Source: Otis tarda
Lineage: Eukaryota; Chordata; Aves; Otidiformes; Otididae
Assembly: GCA_026413225.1 (NCBI GenBank)
Contig: CM048554.1
Location: 91,491,963-91,555,962 of the forward strand
Direction of reading: 5' to 3'
Length of the DNA stretch: 64,000 nucleotides
The first letter of the stretch is position 1; the number at the start of each line of letters is the position of its first letter. The notes under the pieces were generated by a model, which saw only the letters and a list, made by a program, of their open reading frames with translations, was not told where the DNA came from and ran no database searches. This document shows positions 27,801-42,800 of the stretch, piece by piece. The position numbers and the translations under genes were made by a program.

Positions 27801-30800
27801 ATAATCTCGATATTCTCAACTGTGTATTACCTACCTGTACATAGCTGTCAGAGCAAGAGAGCAGATAGAATATGAGGAAAAATGGTTTTTTAAATTGCTT
27901 ATTTGTGATCTTTGAGTTGTACCAGGAGACTGGCATTAACCAGTTCCTCCATGTTATAGGCCTCCTCATTCTTCCTCAGCCCAGTCCTCTGTGACCAGCT
28001 CCCTAAAGGCTGGCTCCTCAAAAGTATAAAGAGCCTGGCTGAGAGTGGAATTGTCCTTGAGCAAATAAAAATATTTTAAAAGTGTTTTAAAAATACAGAA
28101 TATGTAAGTATTGTTAATAAGTGAAAACATGCAGTGTACATGCAGTACATGCAGTAAAGAAAACCTTGTTTTCTGTTCCAAGGCCTTCATATTTTTAACA
28201 GGCAAACTTTATAGAACCCTGAAAGGTTTTATTCAGAAAAAAAAACAAAAGGCTTTTTTGTGTAATAGAAGACATTGGCAGTGGAAGGCAGGAATGGTAT
28301 GTGTTAACATTAGTAACAATATTTGTGAAAAAGGACTGAGAGATTGGCAGAAGGCAGGAGTTTCCTGGGTGGTGTCTCTGCATCACCTCCTCAGGTACTT
28401 GCACTCCAAGACTTGAAATTTGAAGCTTGGCTCTGTTTGTGAATAAGGAACAAGAGATACTGTCTGATCTTAAAATTAGCAAATGTGTAACTTTATATCT
28501 AGGATGAATTACCAAATCTGCGACTGACTTAAAAGGGAAGACTTCTACCTATTAAATACTGAAATGTGGGGAAAAAAAAAAAAATCACTTAGTTTTACTT
28601 CTCCCCTTTTTTTCCCTCTCCTCTTCTTTTCCAGGAACTGGGAACAAATACAGTCCCAGAACTGCCTGTGGAGCAAATGGTGGAATTCAGTGTCACTCTC
28701 ACTGATCAGGAGTACACAGCTGAACTTAGTGATCCCAACTCCCTACAGTACCAACAGCTAGCTGCCAAATTTCAGCTACAGGTAAGGAGGCTGAGTGATT
28801 ATGAAAATGTTGACTTTGTACCTTGTCTGAGATTCATACTATGAAACTACCTTCACCATGAAACAGAATGAGCATCTACTGTCCTCATTTGAAATAGAGA
28901 TTTCCTGTTGTCTCAAGATCTTTAGTTTTTCTTCATGTATAGTCAGCTTTTCGCCTCCTTTAGGCCATCAGTTCAGCCACCAAGCTAACAAGCCAACATC
29001 TTTGCAGCAGTAGAGCCTCAGACAACCGATGAACAGAGTAACTTTAGGAATATCATTGAGGCTTAATCAGGAATTCAGGGACAATACTTTGTCATAATTT
29101 AATTTCTACAATAAACCTAATGAGAAATGTAATATAAATGTTAAAAGTAACTAGCTCCTGTTGCTTGAACTGTTCTTCGAAGGACTTCCAGTAATTTTGT
29201 TGTGCATTACTATAGTTTCTGTAAGAACTGGAACACCTGTGGCGTTTTGGTATAATTAATAATATTAACTGAATGTTCAGCTATGAATTTAATAGATAGC
29301 AGTTAATGACTTGAGGTTCCCAAAAGGTTTTCTCAGTAAAATTAACTAAAGCTTCTCATCAGTTTCATGAGCATTCCTCAGTGCAAGCTATTTCACTATC
29401 TTGGTTTGGTTTCAGATGTGTATAGAAAAATGGTGAAGGATATATTGCAGAGCTGATAAAAAGTGGCTTCCCTGGAGATTTCTAAAACAGAACTAAAACA
29501 CATTTTCTCAAAAAGAACTGCCTGCAGACTTTGCTGAATTATATCATTATATGTGTAGTAAACAATCTGACTTTTAAGTTATTTCATTAATTGGAGGGGA
29601 AGAAATGCGAAGTTTCTTGGTTGTTAAATTATTTTAAATTGTCATCAAATTTTATCTGTCACTTTAAAGAGTGCAGAGCTGTTCTTTACATGCAATGTTG
29701 AATAGGAAATAATTTGTAGTCCAGTATCATGAAATATACCTGACATACTTCCCTCCAAAGACAGGTTATGGAGGAGGCAGAGGGCAATCTTGATACAAGA
29801 CAATTTACAAATGCACTCAAAGAGTGAGAGTGAGGAGGTTAGATTCAGAATTAAAAACTCATCCAGCTACATGAGCTCCTTTACAAATTCCAGGGAAGCA
29901 TTTGCAAAGATTGAGGCCATGGAGTTTCAAGCTCAGTTTCTAATTCATTCCAGGACATGGCAAGAGAGAAGAGACACAGCAGACAATACAGTGCAAATGT
30001 TCGGAAGTACATCTGTATACCACAACATACATTTGAAATCACATGAGAAATGGAATGCAGATTCATATGTTATGCTACTCAGTAAATCAGGATTCAGTTG
30101 GCAAAAGTAGAAAATAGGAAGCTACATATATGGACACATTTAAAAGAAAGCATCAACTTTGTTATGATGTAAAGAGAACTAAGAAGAGAGGGAACACAGC
30201 CCATGCCAACAATCAGCTGGCAGAACATGGCTAAAAGGGGATTCAGTTACCTAAACATGGATATCTGGTGTGATTTTAGGTGCCCCAGGTTATTCAATAC
30301 ATCTGCAAGGGCCTCTCAAACATGAGAGTACTGCACTCTTGAACCAGCAACCGAGCAGAAGATGACCTTGAGGCATTGAAAATGATAGTGCTTGCCTAAG
30401 TTTAGGAAAATTAAATGCATCCTTGTGATTTAGGCCTTTAATCTCTGTCACTTTCAGTGAGTGTTAGTCACATGAATAACATTTAAAATTTTCCCACAGT
30501 CTAATTGCTATTTCTGCACCACTTTTACTAAGTTGGACCAAGCTCAAAACGAAGTGTTTACCTCAGTTCCTGTCCTACTGTCCTCTTGCAAGAGGTGGAC
30601 AAGGGGAGTGTAGATGGCAGGCCATTTTCTGAGCTAGACATTATATTCTCTTCTGCTTGCTGCGATGAAAAAAAGACATCTAGGCTTATACAGTGTGGCT
30701 GATACCTGGTATTGTGGTAACATAACTGATCTTCTGCTACTTCTTCTTCATCTAACCTACACTAGAGATGCAGAGGAAGCTGTGGGTCTGACTACCCATT

Positions 30801-33800
30801 CTCTACCTGTTCTGACAAACTCTCATGCATGAATGAATGAGTTTTAAATGTACGCTGGAAAGAATCATACAAGGAAGAAGAAAGATTTACACGCTAGTTC
30901 ATGTACTTTTTAAGTGATATAATGAATTAAAAGGACCTCATTGCTGAAAAGGCTTTTTCACTGCTGAATTCCCTCAACTCCACAGGCTTTGTTCACAGAT
31001 GAAAGGCTTAGATGATCTGTTGCCTGGTATTTAACATGACCAGGAAGTGAATCAGAAAGGAACTGTGGAACTGTGTGTTTAAAAAAATCCCTTTCCTCTG
31101 ATATAGTAGCCATACATTAAATATTTCATTTGACTTGGCAGAATAAATCTTGCTAGAATTGGAAAAGACCGAAAGATCAGTCAGCTGGATCTCAAAATAT
31201 TGTTAATTATTGAGGTGCTGATAAAAACACTTATTATCCAAAGTCTGGAAAATGGATACAGAATTCACACTTTCTGATCATTGTTTATTATTCATATTCT
31301 CTTTTCTATTCAAAACTATGTAACTGTCCAGTTCTTTACATTAGAATTAAAAATACATGAAGTTATTTTATTTATACAAGATGGTTAAAACTGTTTAATA
31401 TATAAATGATTTGTCAAGTAATTTAAATCCATCTGCATTTGGTTGATATTTCTAAGTAATTAATAATTTACGATTAAGATGAGTTGAATCATAAAATCAT
31501 TCATGAACCAAAACTGAGAAAAATGAGAAAAACATTTGATTCATAATAGCTCTGTTATGAAGTAGATTCTCACTGATTTACGTAATTACATTACTAAAAA
31601 AAAAAACTGCATTTTGTGCTTCATTTTGCATATTAACAGGTAACCTAGGCACCATATACAAACCAAATATTGTGTTTAAATTGAGCAATGACAATATCAC
31701 AAAGAGGGCAGTTGAGACTGTTTCCTAAAACTCTTTCTGAAATGTGAAAAAATACTGTCTAGGTAGTCAATCTGTGCTTGCTTTTTAGTGATAGAACTTA
31801 CACTGAACTAGTGATTTTATGTTTTTCTATAGATGCAAAAAATATTTGAGAAACTGCCAGGATTCAAAGAAATCCACGTATTAGGATTTAAGTAAGTAAG
31901 AAAACGGGACTCATTCTTCTATTGGCTACTAAGATTCTCCTCTTCCTTCTTTCCCTCCAACATGAAAAGACCTGTGATAATAGTGGGGTGTGTATTGCTG
32001 TAAACAGAAAATAGTTTTCTGGGAACAACAAAGAGACAATAATATGGAGAGAAGTGCAAACACTTCAAGTGAGTCTCACTTCAAGTGAGACTACGAGGTT
32101 TTAAATTACTGAGCAGAAGTAGCTTTGATTCCCTGAGGGGTGAAGCAATCAATAAATCCTTTAAAATTGTTTGCTAGCAACCTTGTATTAAGGATGTTTT
32201 TAAATGACAAGAGAGTCAGGAGTATGATTATTTAGGTGGCTTCTTTTTTCCTTTGTGGATCCTGTGCCCTTCATAGATCACAGTGAAGGTTCCTTGGCAA
32301 GAGAAAGTTGGAAGGTTCCAGGAGAATACATGTTTACACGTAAAACTTTTGCAATAGGTGTTTCCCAGGTGTTTCAAACAATTTTAAATGTTTCAAGTTT
32401 TAATGGATTTGTGTTTTATCTTGCTATTTATTTTAGTTTTAGCTTCCTTCTATGTTTACTGCTAATACAACCTATTGCGTATTTTTTCAATAGAGAATTT
32501 ACAGGGGAGGGGGGGATCAAAAACTGAGTATTTGATATGGTTATGCTTCTATAGATTAGAGCACATTATGTAATGAATCAAGGGAAAAAATTACTAATAG
32601 TAAGAAATAACATAAAGTTGAAAGGGAATAAAGAGCAGGAAAAAAATACATAAATTCATGTGGGCTTACGGCACAGCATCAGGAGCATTCAGTCCTTCTA
32701 ATAATATTTAATATACGTTGAATAACATTCATATTGCAATAAAATTTTAAGCAAGAACATACTTCTTCCTAGCTTTTCTCTCTGCAAAATTGCTGGGGAA
32801 AAAGAGAGAAGAGAAAAACAGAGTAAAAATCATTTGCTTACATTTTGATAATGAATGTGAGAAAACAAAAAGCTGGCTACTGCAGAACAAGCTGAGAAAA
32901 TCTGTGGTAGCATCTCACAGTTACCACTTGCAATAACTAACCTCTTTCAGTTGTGACGACCTGGGATCCATTTCTGTTTAGTATCCTGGTCTTAGGAGCT
33001 GATATGAAAGTGCATTCATCAATGTGAAAGACCAGGATTGCTTCCCATCATCTAGTAATTTAGTTAGCTCCTAAGCATTACAGATCAGCAAAGACGTTTG
33101 CTGTCCATTCTCCCTCTGCCATATTGCTACATCTATTAGGAGCATTTCCCACAAGGCAATATGGGAGGACAACATTAGAGATATGCTAGAGCATTCATCA
33201 GGGAAAATAACAGGGCGTTATATTACAGAAGGTCAACACAGGCATGTCTTCCAGAGGGAATTAGTAGCTCAAGTTACACCTGTGACTAGGATCTGAGTAG
33301 GCACAATGTGTGGTAACAGTAATAGTTGCTAATACTGTCACAGGTGTTCATTACCACTATAAAGATATAGATTAGCAATGACAGTGCTCAAATTGAACCA
33401 TTTGTAGTGAGAAATAGGATAGCAGATATTTCAAACCATCAAAGTAAAGTGAAATTCCTGTTTCTCTACTCAAAACATGGGGATTCCCATTGTCTGGAAG
33501 AGAAAAAGTGAAATCATGGAGAGCAGGCTATCATTTTCACACAGAGATAAAAATTATAGATGACATGTAGAAGACAAGATAAATTGTCAAAAGGTGGTTT
33601 TGATGTACAATTGATTGATTACCTGTATGTATGATTCTTTGTTTTTCTTTCTTTTGCAATCCTTTCTTGCAATCCTTCATCACACCCTTTCTTCTGTTAT
33701 GAAATGAAGACAGAAGAAGGAGAAAGATGGGTAATTTGTCTGTAATTCATAATTAAGATTAATCATTTTATAGACTATTAGACATAGATAGACACATCAT

Positions 33801-36800
33801 TAAATATTCTTTGTCTTGATGTGACAAAGTGAATTCATGTTCTGCCTAAGTATAAAATCTGTAATACAAAACAGCAGGGATAGCTTTTACCTTAATCTGA
33901 AAGGTTCATGTAATAAAATTTTGTCAGCATTTCTCTGAAGCAAAGAAAATTGTTTGACCTAAGAAAATTCACGTTCAGATGACTAAATATCTCTATCAGT
34001 CATAAAGTGAAAAAAAAAAGGAAACAATATTTAAATTTTCATTTTTGATGCTGTTTCCTAGCTGTATTTCCATATATACATTATCTTCAGTAACTATGTA
34101 GAATTTGATTTGTTACCTCCATTAACAGGCCAGATAGAATGGCAAAGAGACCAGTTACTAGCCTGATAAAATGCAGAGAGCTTTTGACTGGTAATACAAA
34201 CAGCTAGAGTCATTTGTTGTTCCTTAGAAGTGCTGCTGGGGAATAATTTTTCTAGCAGTTCCAAGAATTTCCCTTTTACTCGTAGTTTAAAAAGAATTGT
34301 CTAATGTTTTTCCTGAATTCTTGCAGTGTCATATAAATGTAAATACATAGCACATACTAGATAAAGTGAAATTCCTCTCTCTCCACTGATCTGATATTAT
34401 AAAAAGCAACATAATGGAGTACAAATATTTTACAATGTACTCATTATTTTTAATTTTAATTAGGTGAAATTAGCATTTATCAAAAGCGATGTACTGATAA
34501 TTGTGAAAATTTGAGACTTCTGTTAAACAAGCACATCTAGGGAGATGCTATAGACAGTAATATGTGCTTCAAAAAGCTAACTGCCATTGTGAAAAGTGAT
34601 TTGCTTGCCACATTAGCTAACTTTCTTGCTGTTCTTTAAAAATGAGTAAAAAATTGCCCCAGATGTGATTAGATTTTTTGCTTATCTGTAGTTTTATGAA
34701 CTGTCTAATCCTTTTTCATAACTTCCTGTATAATTAATAGATGATTATGACTTCTAGTAACCCCAGTGTGCAATTATGACTATTTGAACCAATAATCAAT
34801 GACTATATTATCAGTTCTATAGATGTCTGAGTAGTCAGATAAAACTGGATTATATTAGAACATTTTTTCTAATTTTCTTCAATATTAGAATTTTCATTTA
34901 AAATTATGCATAGAAGAAAAATGATTTAGGTATAGCAAAAGTAATTTAAAGATGACAATCTTATTAGAAAGAAGCATATCTGCATTATTTTTACAGAAGA
35001 TAATATGTTATGGTTGCATATATTTTTGCTTGTTTGTTTTTTCATAAAATCAGTTCTCAGCCAGTAACTGATTGTGCTGCACCGGGTATTTTTGCATCTT
35101 CTTGCAGATCAAGCAGCACTATAGCACGATATGTGGTAAACTTTGAGAGAGATGGCTCAGAAATCAAAAGCACAGCAGATGACATCTCAACTATTGGATC
35201 TAATAAGGTTGAAAATGAAAAAATTCCACTTTCTCCAAAGGAGGAGAGGGAGATATCAGCAACTAAACTCACAGTAACAGACCTTCAGCAACTGGTTGCC
35301 ATTGCACTCCATGAAGACCAGTCCCTTCCACTGGACCTTGGAACACTTCAGTTTACTGATGGTCAGTAGGCAGGCTGCTGCCAGGCACAAGTCTGAACCT
35401 TGCCCTTTCAAAGTGATGCAATTTCAGTAAGGTCTCCTTTGCTTCTCTAACAGATTGTTTTCATTTGACATATCCCATTCTCCTAAGTTGCATAGCATCC
35501 AAGAGATGTGCAGATCTAAGTTAAATTTTATAGCAAAACGTGACTTTATATTTATACAGCCTAACTTCCAATCACATTGGAGGATATATTTCTTAATTGT
35601 TTGTTTAGAAAAGCTGGATATTTTGCATACTTAGACAAATAAGAGGAGACCTTATTTTTCTCAGTGTGCAGTCTTCCAGTACCTAAAGGTGGCTTATAGG
35701 AAAGATGGGGAGAAACTCTTCAGCAGGGCCTGTTGTGAAAGGACGAGCGGTAGTGGTTTTAAAATAGAGGGATGTAGATTCCCATTGGACATTAGAAAAA
35801 AAATTTTTTCAATGAGGATGGTGGAACAGTGGAACAGGTTGCCCAGAGAGGTGCTGGATGCCCCATCCCTGGAAACATTCAAGGCCAGGTTGGATGAGGC
35901 TCCAAGCAACCTCATCTGGTTGGAGATGTCCCTGCTCCTTGCAGGGGGGTTGGACTCGATGACCTTTGAAGGTCCCTCCCAGCCAAAACTATTCTGTGAT
36001 TCTATTATTATATATATAAACGAAATACTATGAATATTCACTCTATCATTTTAATTTCCCAGTATGGAGAGTCTCCTTTCTTTAATAAAACAGAAAGTGA
36101 AGGCTTCCTCTAATGTAAATTTAGCTTTCTGAAAGCTAAGTCTTGATTATAAGCAATCCATCTAACCTCCCAGTGAAGTCAGAGAGGCAGATATCTTAAA
36201 GTGCATTTGATCACAAGCTAAAATCAGTGGTGTGAATCACAATGTAAAGGTGCATTTTGCCCCCTGAAACACAGAGATAGTATAGATGACAAACTGAGTG
36301 TGAAGACCCCCAGCAGAAGGTTGAAGGGCTGCACCCTGTTCAGTAACTCAGCTAATAAATATCCCCGTATAGTCCATTAATGTTTTTTTCAAGGCTAGCA
36401 TAGCCCTAGTTTGGGAGAGGAGAAAATAATTTAAAATATATTTTTCCTATGTATATTTACAAAAAAAAATCTTTTAAAATACACTAAATTTTGTCTGTAG
36501 TGCTTCATTTGCAAGCAGCAGCATTTTTTTGCCAAAAGATATTTAGTTTAACTAATACTTCCTGTAAGACTAAAATGTCATCTTTTAATGCAGATTAAAA
36601 GTCCCAAGAAAAAATGTCATGGATATAGAATGCTTTAATAATAGCTATTTTAATCAAGTCTTCCCCAGTAGTTAGTTTTAATAACCATTTTTATAAAACC
36701 AGCTTGCATGCAAGTATCTTTTAAGAGCTCCTCTGAGGGGGTGAAGGGAGCAACTGGTCACTAAAGCCAAAACACTGAGAGTAACAATGGTGCGGACTCT

Positions 36801-39800
36801 GGGTAAAACTGAAAAGAATTTAGGCTTAATGAACAACACAATGTAATGACTCATCACAGCCCATGCGGACTTAACTGAGCAGTTCATACTTCAGCTGATT
36901 TTAAGCATTTATCCATGGTTCAGCTCTCTGCAGACCTATCCTATTTATACTAAATAAAGAATACAAAGAATACTGCATATAAAAATCCTGGTTTCCTCAT
37001 AATTGCCAGTTTAAATGGAAATTTTTGCCTCTTTCTTCTTAACATGGATTTTTTAAAGTAATTTTTGGATGGAGAATAGTTTTAATACTGTTTTTTTACT
37101 GAGTTGATGTGTTTTGATCAGTTTTCAGTGTGCTGAAATATTGTGCTCTCTCTCTCTTTTTTTTTTTTCCCCCCCAGAATCTATTATACCGCCTAGTGAT
37201 TTCGATAATGATATCCAGGCCATGGTCACTATTCCTCTGACAGGCCCTGATTTGGTAAGTTAATAATGGTTGTTATATTTATTTATTTCTCCAGAGAAAT
37301 GAAATTAAACAGTGTTAAGACATACATAAATATACAGAAAAAAAAGGCTCTTATGCTAAAATACATATCTGCCTTTTATAAATGCTGTAAGGATGAATGT
37401 TGTGGTGTTACAGTGCAACAGATTACCGTTCAGAGCATTTACAGGTGAATATTACTGCTTGAGTACCTTTTCCAGTTTTAATGACAAAGTAAATGATGTC
37501 TAACCAGTTCAGTGGTACATCTCAATGACAGAAGAGTAATTGACAGGGATAGTGAAAGCCGTCTTTCCTTGACCATTTTTAAAATTACAGACAACGTCAT
37601 TAGGATTACACACACATGCCAAACACTTTATACATCCCATGACTTCATGTTGAGTTAGCTGTTTGCAGGCTCCTGTGGCTACAGATTGTTAGCCTTTTCA
37701 GCAAGAAAAGTTAAACATAATAAAGCTGCTTTTAAAAACCTTTTTCAGGAGGACTCCGTGAGTGTGGAACTCCCACTAGGTTACCCCAGCCCAGCAACAG
37801 TGGACCAAAGAGGAGATGTCTTGGTCAATGAATTTACAACTGGAATCCCTGTGCTAAGCAGAGAGATCAGTGCCCCTGAAGAATTTAATAATTTTGTTTC
37901 ATCTGAACCTGTGTTCCCTACCAAGCCCTCCAGAGAACCATTTCAGGACATATTTCCATATACCGAAGATATCGCTACTGACCACCAAAGTTTCACAGTG
38001 CCTTTCAATACTCTGGGTAGCACTAGCAGTCCTCCAAAAACAGAAGATTCCTATTTGCCTCCTCCAGCAGATGATTCTGCTAGCAATGACTTAATCACTG
38101 ATGGCTACGAGTCTCCAACGGAGCAAGCTATCACACTGGCAATTTATACCACGGATAGCTTTACCTCACCAAATCTCCTGCAAGCCAGAGATGAGAATCG
38201 TGAAGCTGAGGAGAAGAAAGAACTGACTGATATAACAGAACCACCTTTCAAGGAAGCTGACCAAGATACTCTGTCTGGACAAGGTAAGGCATAAAAGATT
38301 TTTCTGTAAAAGAGTACGAGATATCCAGTTGTTATTACACATACAGTCATATAGGTACAGTAAGCATTCTTTTCAGTTGTGACAGATATTTTTGTGGACC
38401 ATCAAAGGTGAAAAATATACACTTCTGATGCCCACTTCATGAAAATCCTAATGTACCTGACTTAAAGACTGTCAAAGCAGAAAAAAACAAAACACTCAAC
38501 ACAACAACAAATGCCTAAGGATAAAGCATGCTTTCTAGAGGGTATTATGGTAAAAATTCAAAAAGGCTGAGCAAAAAGACATGTTGGGGGCAGGGGGAAG
38601 GACACCCCAGGCTAACACAAAAATTTGGGTATTTAAAACATGGAAGGTAAATTACTTTGAGTTGTACAGACAGATCTGGATGATAGCAGCAAGAGTATAA
38701 TGAAATAATTTATTCCAAGCAAAGAGTACCATGGGTCAGAAAAGTTTACATATCCTCAGATCTGATGAATGTGAAAAACTTCTTTTAAAAAAATCTCTGG
38801 TTTTGATGTTTGTTTATTCAGTTTTATCCATACAGTAGGATTTTTTAGAGACACAGAGATATATGAGAAAAACCATGTAATAAATAAAAAAGTATATACA
38901 TACATATATCTGGGTGGAGAAAAGTTTGTATTATTTAGTCTTTAAAATGAAAAATACATGATAGACATGTATAACATAGTTTGAGATTCTTTTAGGTGTC
39001 CTCGTCAGCTGTATGTTTCACAGATGGACTTTATTGCATTGTGTGTAACTACAAGGTGAACATTACTGCAGATTCCTGAACACTTATTTTCTACAACCTA
39101 CACCAAGTTCTTTAATTGTGCCTACCCGAGGTCAGTGAGCAAAGCAATAAAAACAATTCTTTCACAGCTCCCAAAAAGATAATCAGACTCAGCCTCACAC
39201 ACACAAATACACACAAAGTTCTGCAAACATTTAGGGAAAGGAGAGTGAAAAACAGGTGAAGGATGAGGAGTCAAACTAACGAGAAGTGTCCTTTCAGCCA
39301 TGCAGGATGGGATTTGTCAGGCTTGGGCAGACAGTGGGAGGAATGAGCCAGAAGCAGGTATGGAGCTTCTTTCAGATGGCACTGTGTTCATTCTGGACAG
39401 TGATGCTGTCCATAGGCGGTAAAGAGCAGGCCAGCGAGGATTAGACAACCGTGCTGGCCAAACGGTGATGGCGGTTACTGCAACCCTTGAAGCAGCCCAG
39501 AACTACTAGGAAGATGCTAAACTGTCCTTAAAGTAAGCCTAACCTTTGAATTTCAAATTCTGTTTTTGAGATTTCTTAACAGAATGAAGATAAAAACCCT
39601 GGTACAAATTTCCAGACCTCTTACTGAAAAGTTCTGAAATGCCTGTATCAGATGTTGTGGTTTAAACATTTGACTGCTCAAAAATGTTTTTCTTTGCTGT
39701 AGCACCTTCAAAATCTAGGCTATTTCCATTTTCAGTTTACAACCAGTGCAAAAAAAAAACCCTGATTTTTTCTACTGTCTGAGATAACACCTCTCCAGTG

Positions 39801-42800
39801 TTCTTTATTATTCCTCTTTCTTCTTCATAGTTCTTCCCCTCTGCAGTTGACTCATCAATATCTCTTCTGTATGGTTGAATTTCTTCTCCCTCTCTTTGCA
39901 TTCTTCCTGTGTCTCTATCTAAAATGGTATGATTATTCAGAAAGGAAGGCACTTGTGTAATACATTAGATTGTTATTTCAAAAACCAAGGAGATTTCAGC
40001 AGTAAAACAAAGGCAAACTAATGTACAAACAGATAAAAGAGTTCATGAAGTCTGTAACAACAATAATATACTTTTACTTCCTAAACGGTAAGAAGAAATT
40101 TTAATTTGTATTTGTTTTAGTTGTAGCTACTAACAAAGTATACAACCCAAGTAAATGGTTATCCCAAAATCCTGACTGTCATGGAGGAAGTAAAATTTCT
40201 GGAGAAGTTATTCTGAAGTAAAGCTAGCAGTAAAATATTTCAGCTGTTCTGTTGTACTATGTCTCAGTCTCAGCAGCCTGGATCACCCTCAAGCTCTCAA
40301 GAAAGACTCAGTGAGGAGAAGACTCTACAGGGTTTATCACAGAGTTTATTTTGTGAGAAAAAACAAACAAACAAACAAACAAAACCGCTGATGAGGAGTA
40401 GATAGTGGTCATATCTCTGTATATATGACTGATAAGAACCTCATTAATTTCCATAATTGCTCTCATGTTCACATAGCCTTGTTGTGAGCAGTCCCCTTTG
40501 ATATCTTCCTCCAGCCCAACAGTTAATTCAATTGTGCACTCCTCACTCACTACTATTGCTAAGCAATCTCTAGAAAAACTCAGTTTTCTGGATGTTTGGG
40601 GATTCTTTCTGCCTCTGCTTCATCCTTAGCTGCCTAAGCACCATCTGTGCTTAGCATAGCTTTCTATTTGGCATAACCAGCATTGTCATAGGAAAGAAAA
40701 TCCCATTACTTCTTGCAAGAACCACTCTGGATGTTCCCAGGATTGGAATTCACCTAGTCTTTGTGCCAGGAATGCTCATCAGTTTTTTCACATCAGTGAC
40801 TATACAGGGTAAGAACTCCTTTGCTTCTTTGCATGCTTTTCTGTTTTTCTTATGTTTTCTTTAACCACAAACTGATTGGCTTTTCTCAACGTTCTCCCCA
40901 TCAGCTCCTTTCTGTGCCCTTTTGCTTGTCGGTTGCCACTTCAGATGTGCAAAGAGTGCTCTACATGGAGGTGCTGCTTCAGTCTGATGCTTGGAGAAGT
41001 GAAGAGGTAGGTCTAGCTACATCATTGTCTCAAGCATTACATACAATATTGATTAGCCCAAAAGTTAGCCGTGAATTGAAGGTGAAGCTGAATGCAAAAG
41101 TGTCAGCAGGCTCATATTAGAATACTTCAAATTTAAGAAAAAGTTCATAGTATGTTCACTGTTGCATACTCAGAGTACTACAGGTATCCTTAAGAGTCCT
41201 AAAGATATTAGAGTGTGTGATTAGCATATGGCCAAAATTTAATGACAGTCTGCTGCTCAGCTGTCTCTGTCCTAGGAACAGCAGGAACAACCTGAATAGA
41301 ACAAAACCTGCATCACCTCTTCAAAACATACTTAAAAGTGCTAAAATGAAATTACTAATCCAAGTAAAAAGGTATGAGGGAAAGAGAGTACTATCTATTT
41401 TCCCAATTTAACACATCATTTGTTAAATTATTAAGCTATCCAATCACTTCAGTTCAGTTTTACTTTAAGGTTAAGCTTTACGTCCTTCCAATATGATTTC
41501 TTATTCATGCCCCCCCAAATATGCAATATAAATGCACATTAACCAAAAGAAGTGAAACTTTACTTGTACACAATTGGTAATTGCAATGACTCTTTGAAAT
41601 TACTGTGTGAAGTACAGAAAGCATTTTATATTTCTGCTAAGAAAATTTGCTTTTCCAGAGGCAAGTCTTCTGAGCGAGGTGTGTAATGAAAAAATGTAAC
41701 ACCTCATTCTCCACCTATATAGATAGCAGGAAGATGTACCTCAGTGCTTTGCCACTTGTTCACTCATACTTTTTACTTCTAAGTCTCTTCCCCAGACGCA
41801 GGCACACATTGCTATCCCATTGTTTCCACAGGTGCATACCTGCTCATATTCTACACCCACTTTTGGGGTTTCTCTCTCACTCAGTCATCACTGTTGCCAG
41901 TAAACTCCATTGCTCCTGCAGCTAATTGTCATGTACCTCATATGCTCCCTTTTAGGCTCTCAAAGCTAACATCCTTCAGTACCTCTGTTTTCCAAATCCT
42001 ATCACTTTTCCTATAATTAGCATTCCCTTGATGATTGTCCCCTTCCATGTTCAATGCTATTTCACTCCAAAGTAGTCATCTCCCTCCCTCCAAACTCACC
42101 ATAATGCTGCTGACTTAAAATCAGCCCACTAGTCAAAACTTAAGCTTTTCATTTGTTGCAGGTAACCCTCCATTATGAGAGCGAAGTAACATATGTAATA
42201 TAGGCTTTCATACGTTCTCATCTCAGATCCCATCTTGTGTTAAAACCAGTCCATGATCACCTTTCTGCCTGTGTGCAGAGACAAGATTTAAAGCTGAAAA
42301 ATAACATATTAATGTTCTGAATAAAATTATTTTAAAATCTGTGTCCAATGTAGTAGTAAAATAAGAAAAATATTTTAAAGCAAATATTACAGATTTTTAG
42401 ACTGAGAGTGTAACATCACCCTATGCCAGGTTATAAATGAATGAAACTAATGAAGTTTACATGTCATATAGTCCAGTCGGAATAAATATCAGTTAAAGTG
42501 GCACTGCTGAGACTAACATGTCCTGAATAATACATTCCCTTCTCTTATTAAAAATGCTTGATCTTGCTAGAAATGCTGGCCTTGAGAAATAACTTGTTAT
42601 GACCAAATAAGATTAAAATTTTGATTTTCTAAAGTTATTACAGTCCTCCTTTCAGAGGGTTCAGTATCCTTCCAGCATAAGAAGGCCCATTTGAGCTCAG
42701 CTTGGCATTTTCAATAGTGAATTCCTTGTTAGAGGATAACTTATGCCACCTGCACTAGACAATTACAGGCAGCAAGTTGTAACTTGCGTGCTCTAAATCA

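Noticed and set aside
35689-36033. 114-codon frame in intron 10
   Set aside because: It spans a CR1 3' UTR fragment.
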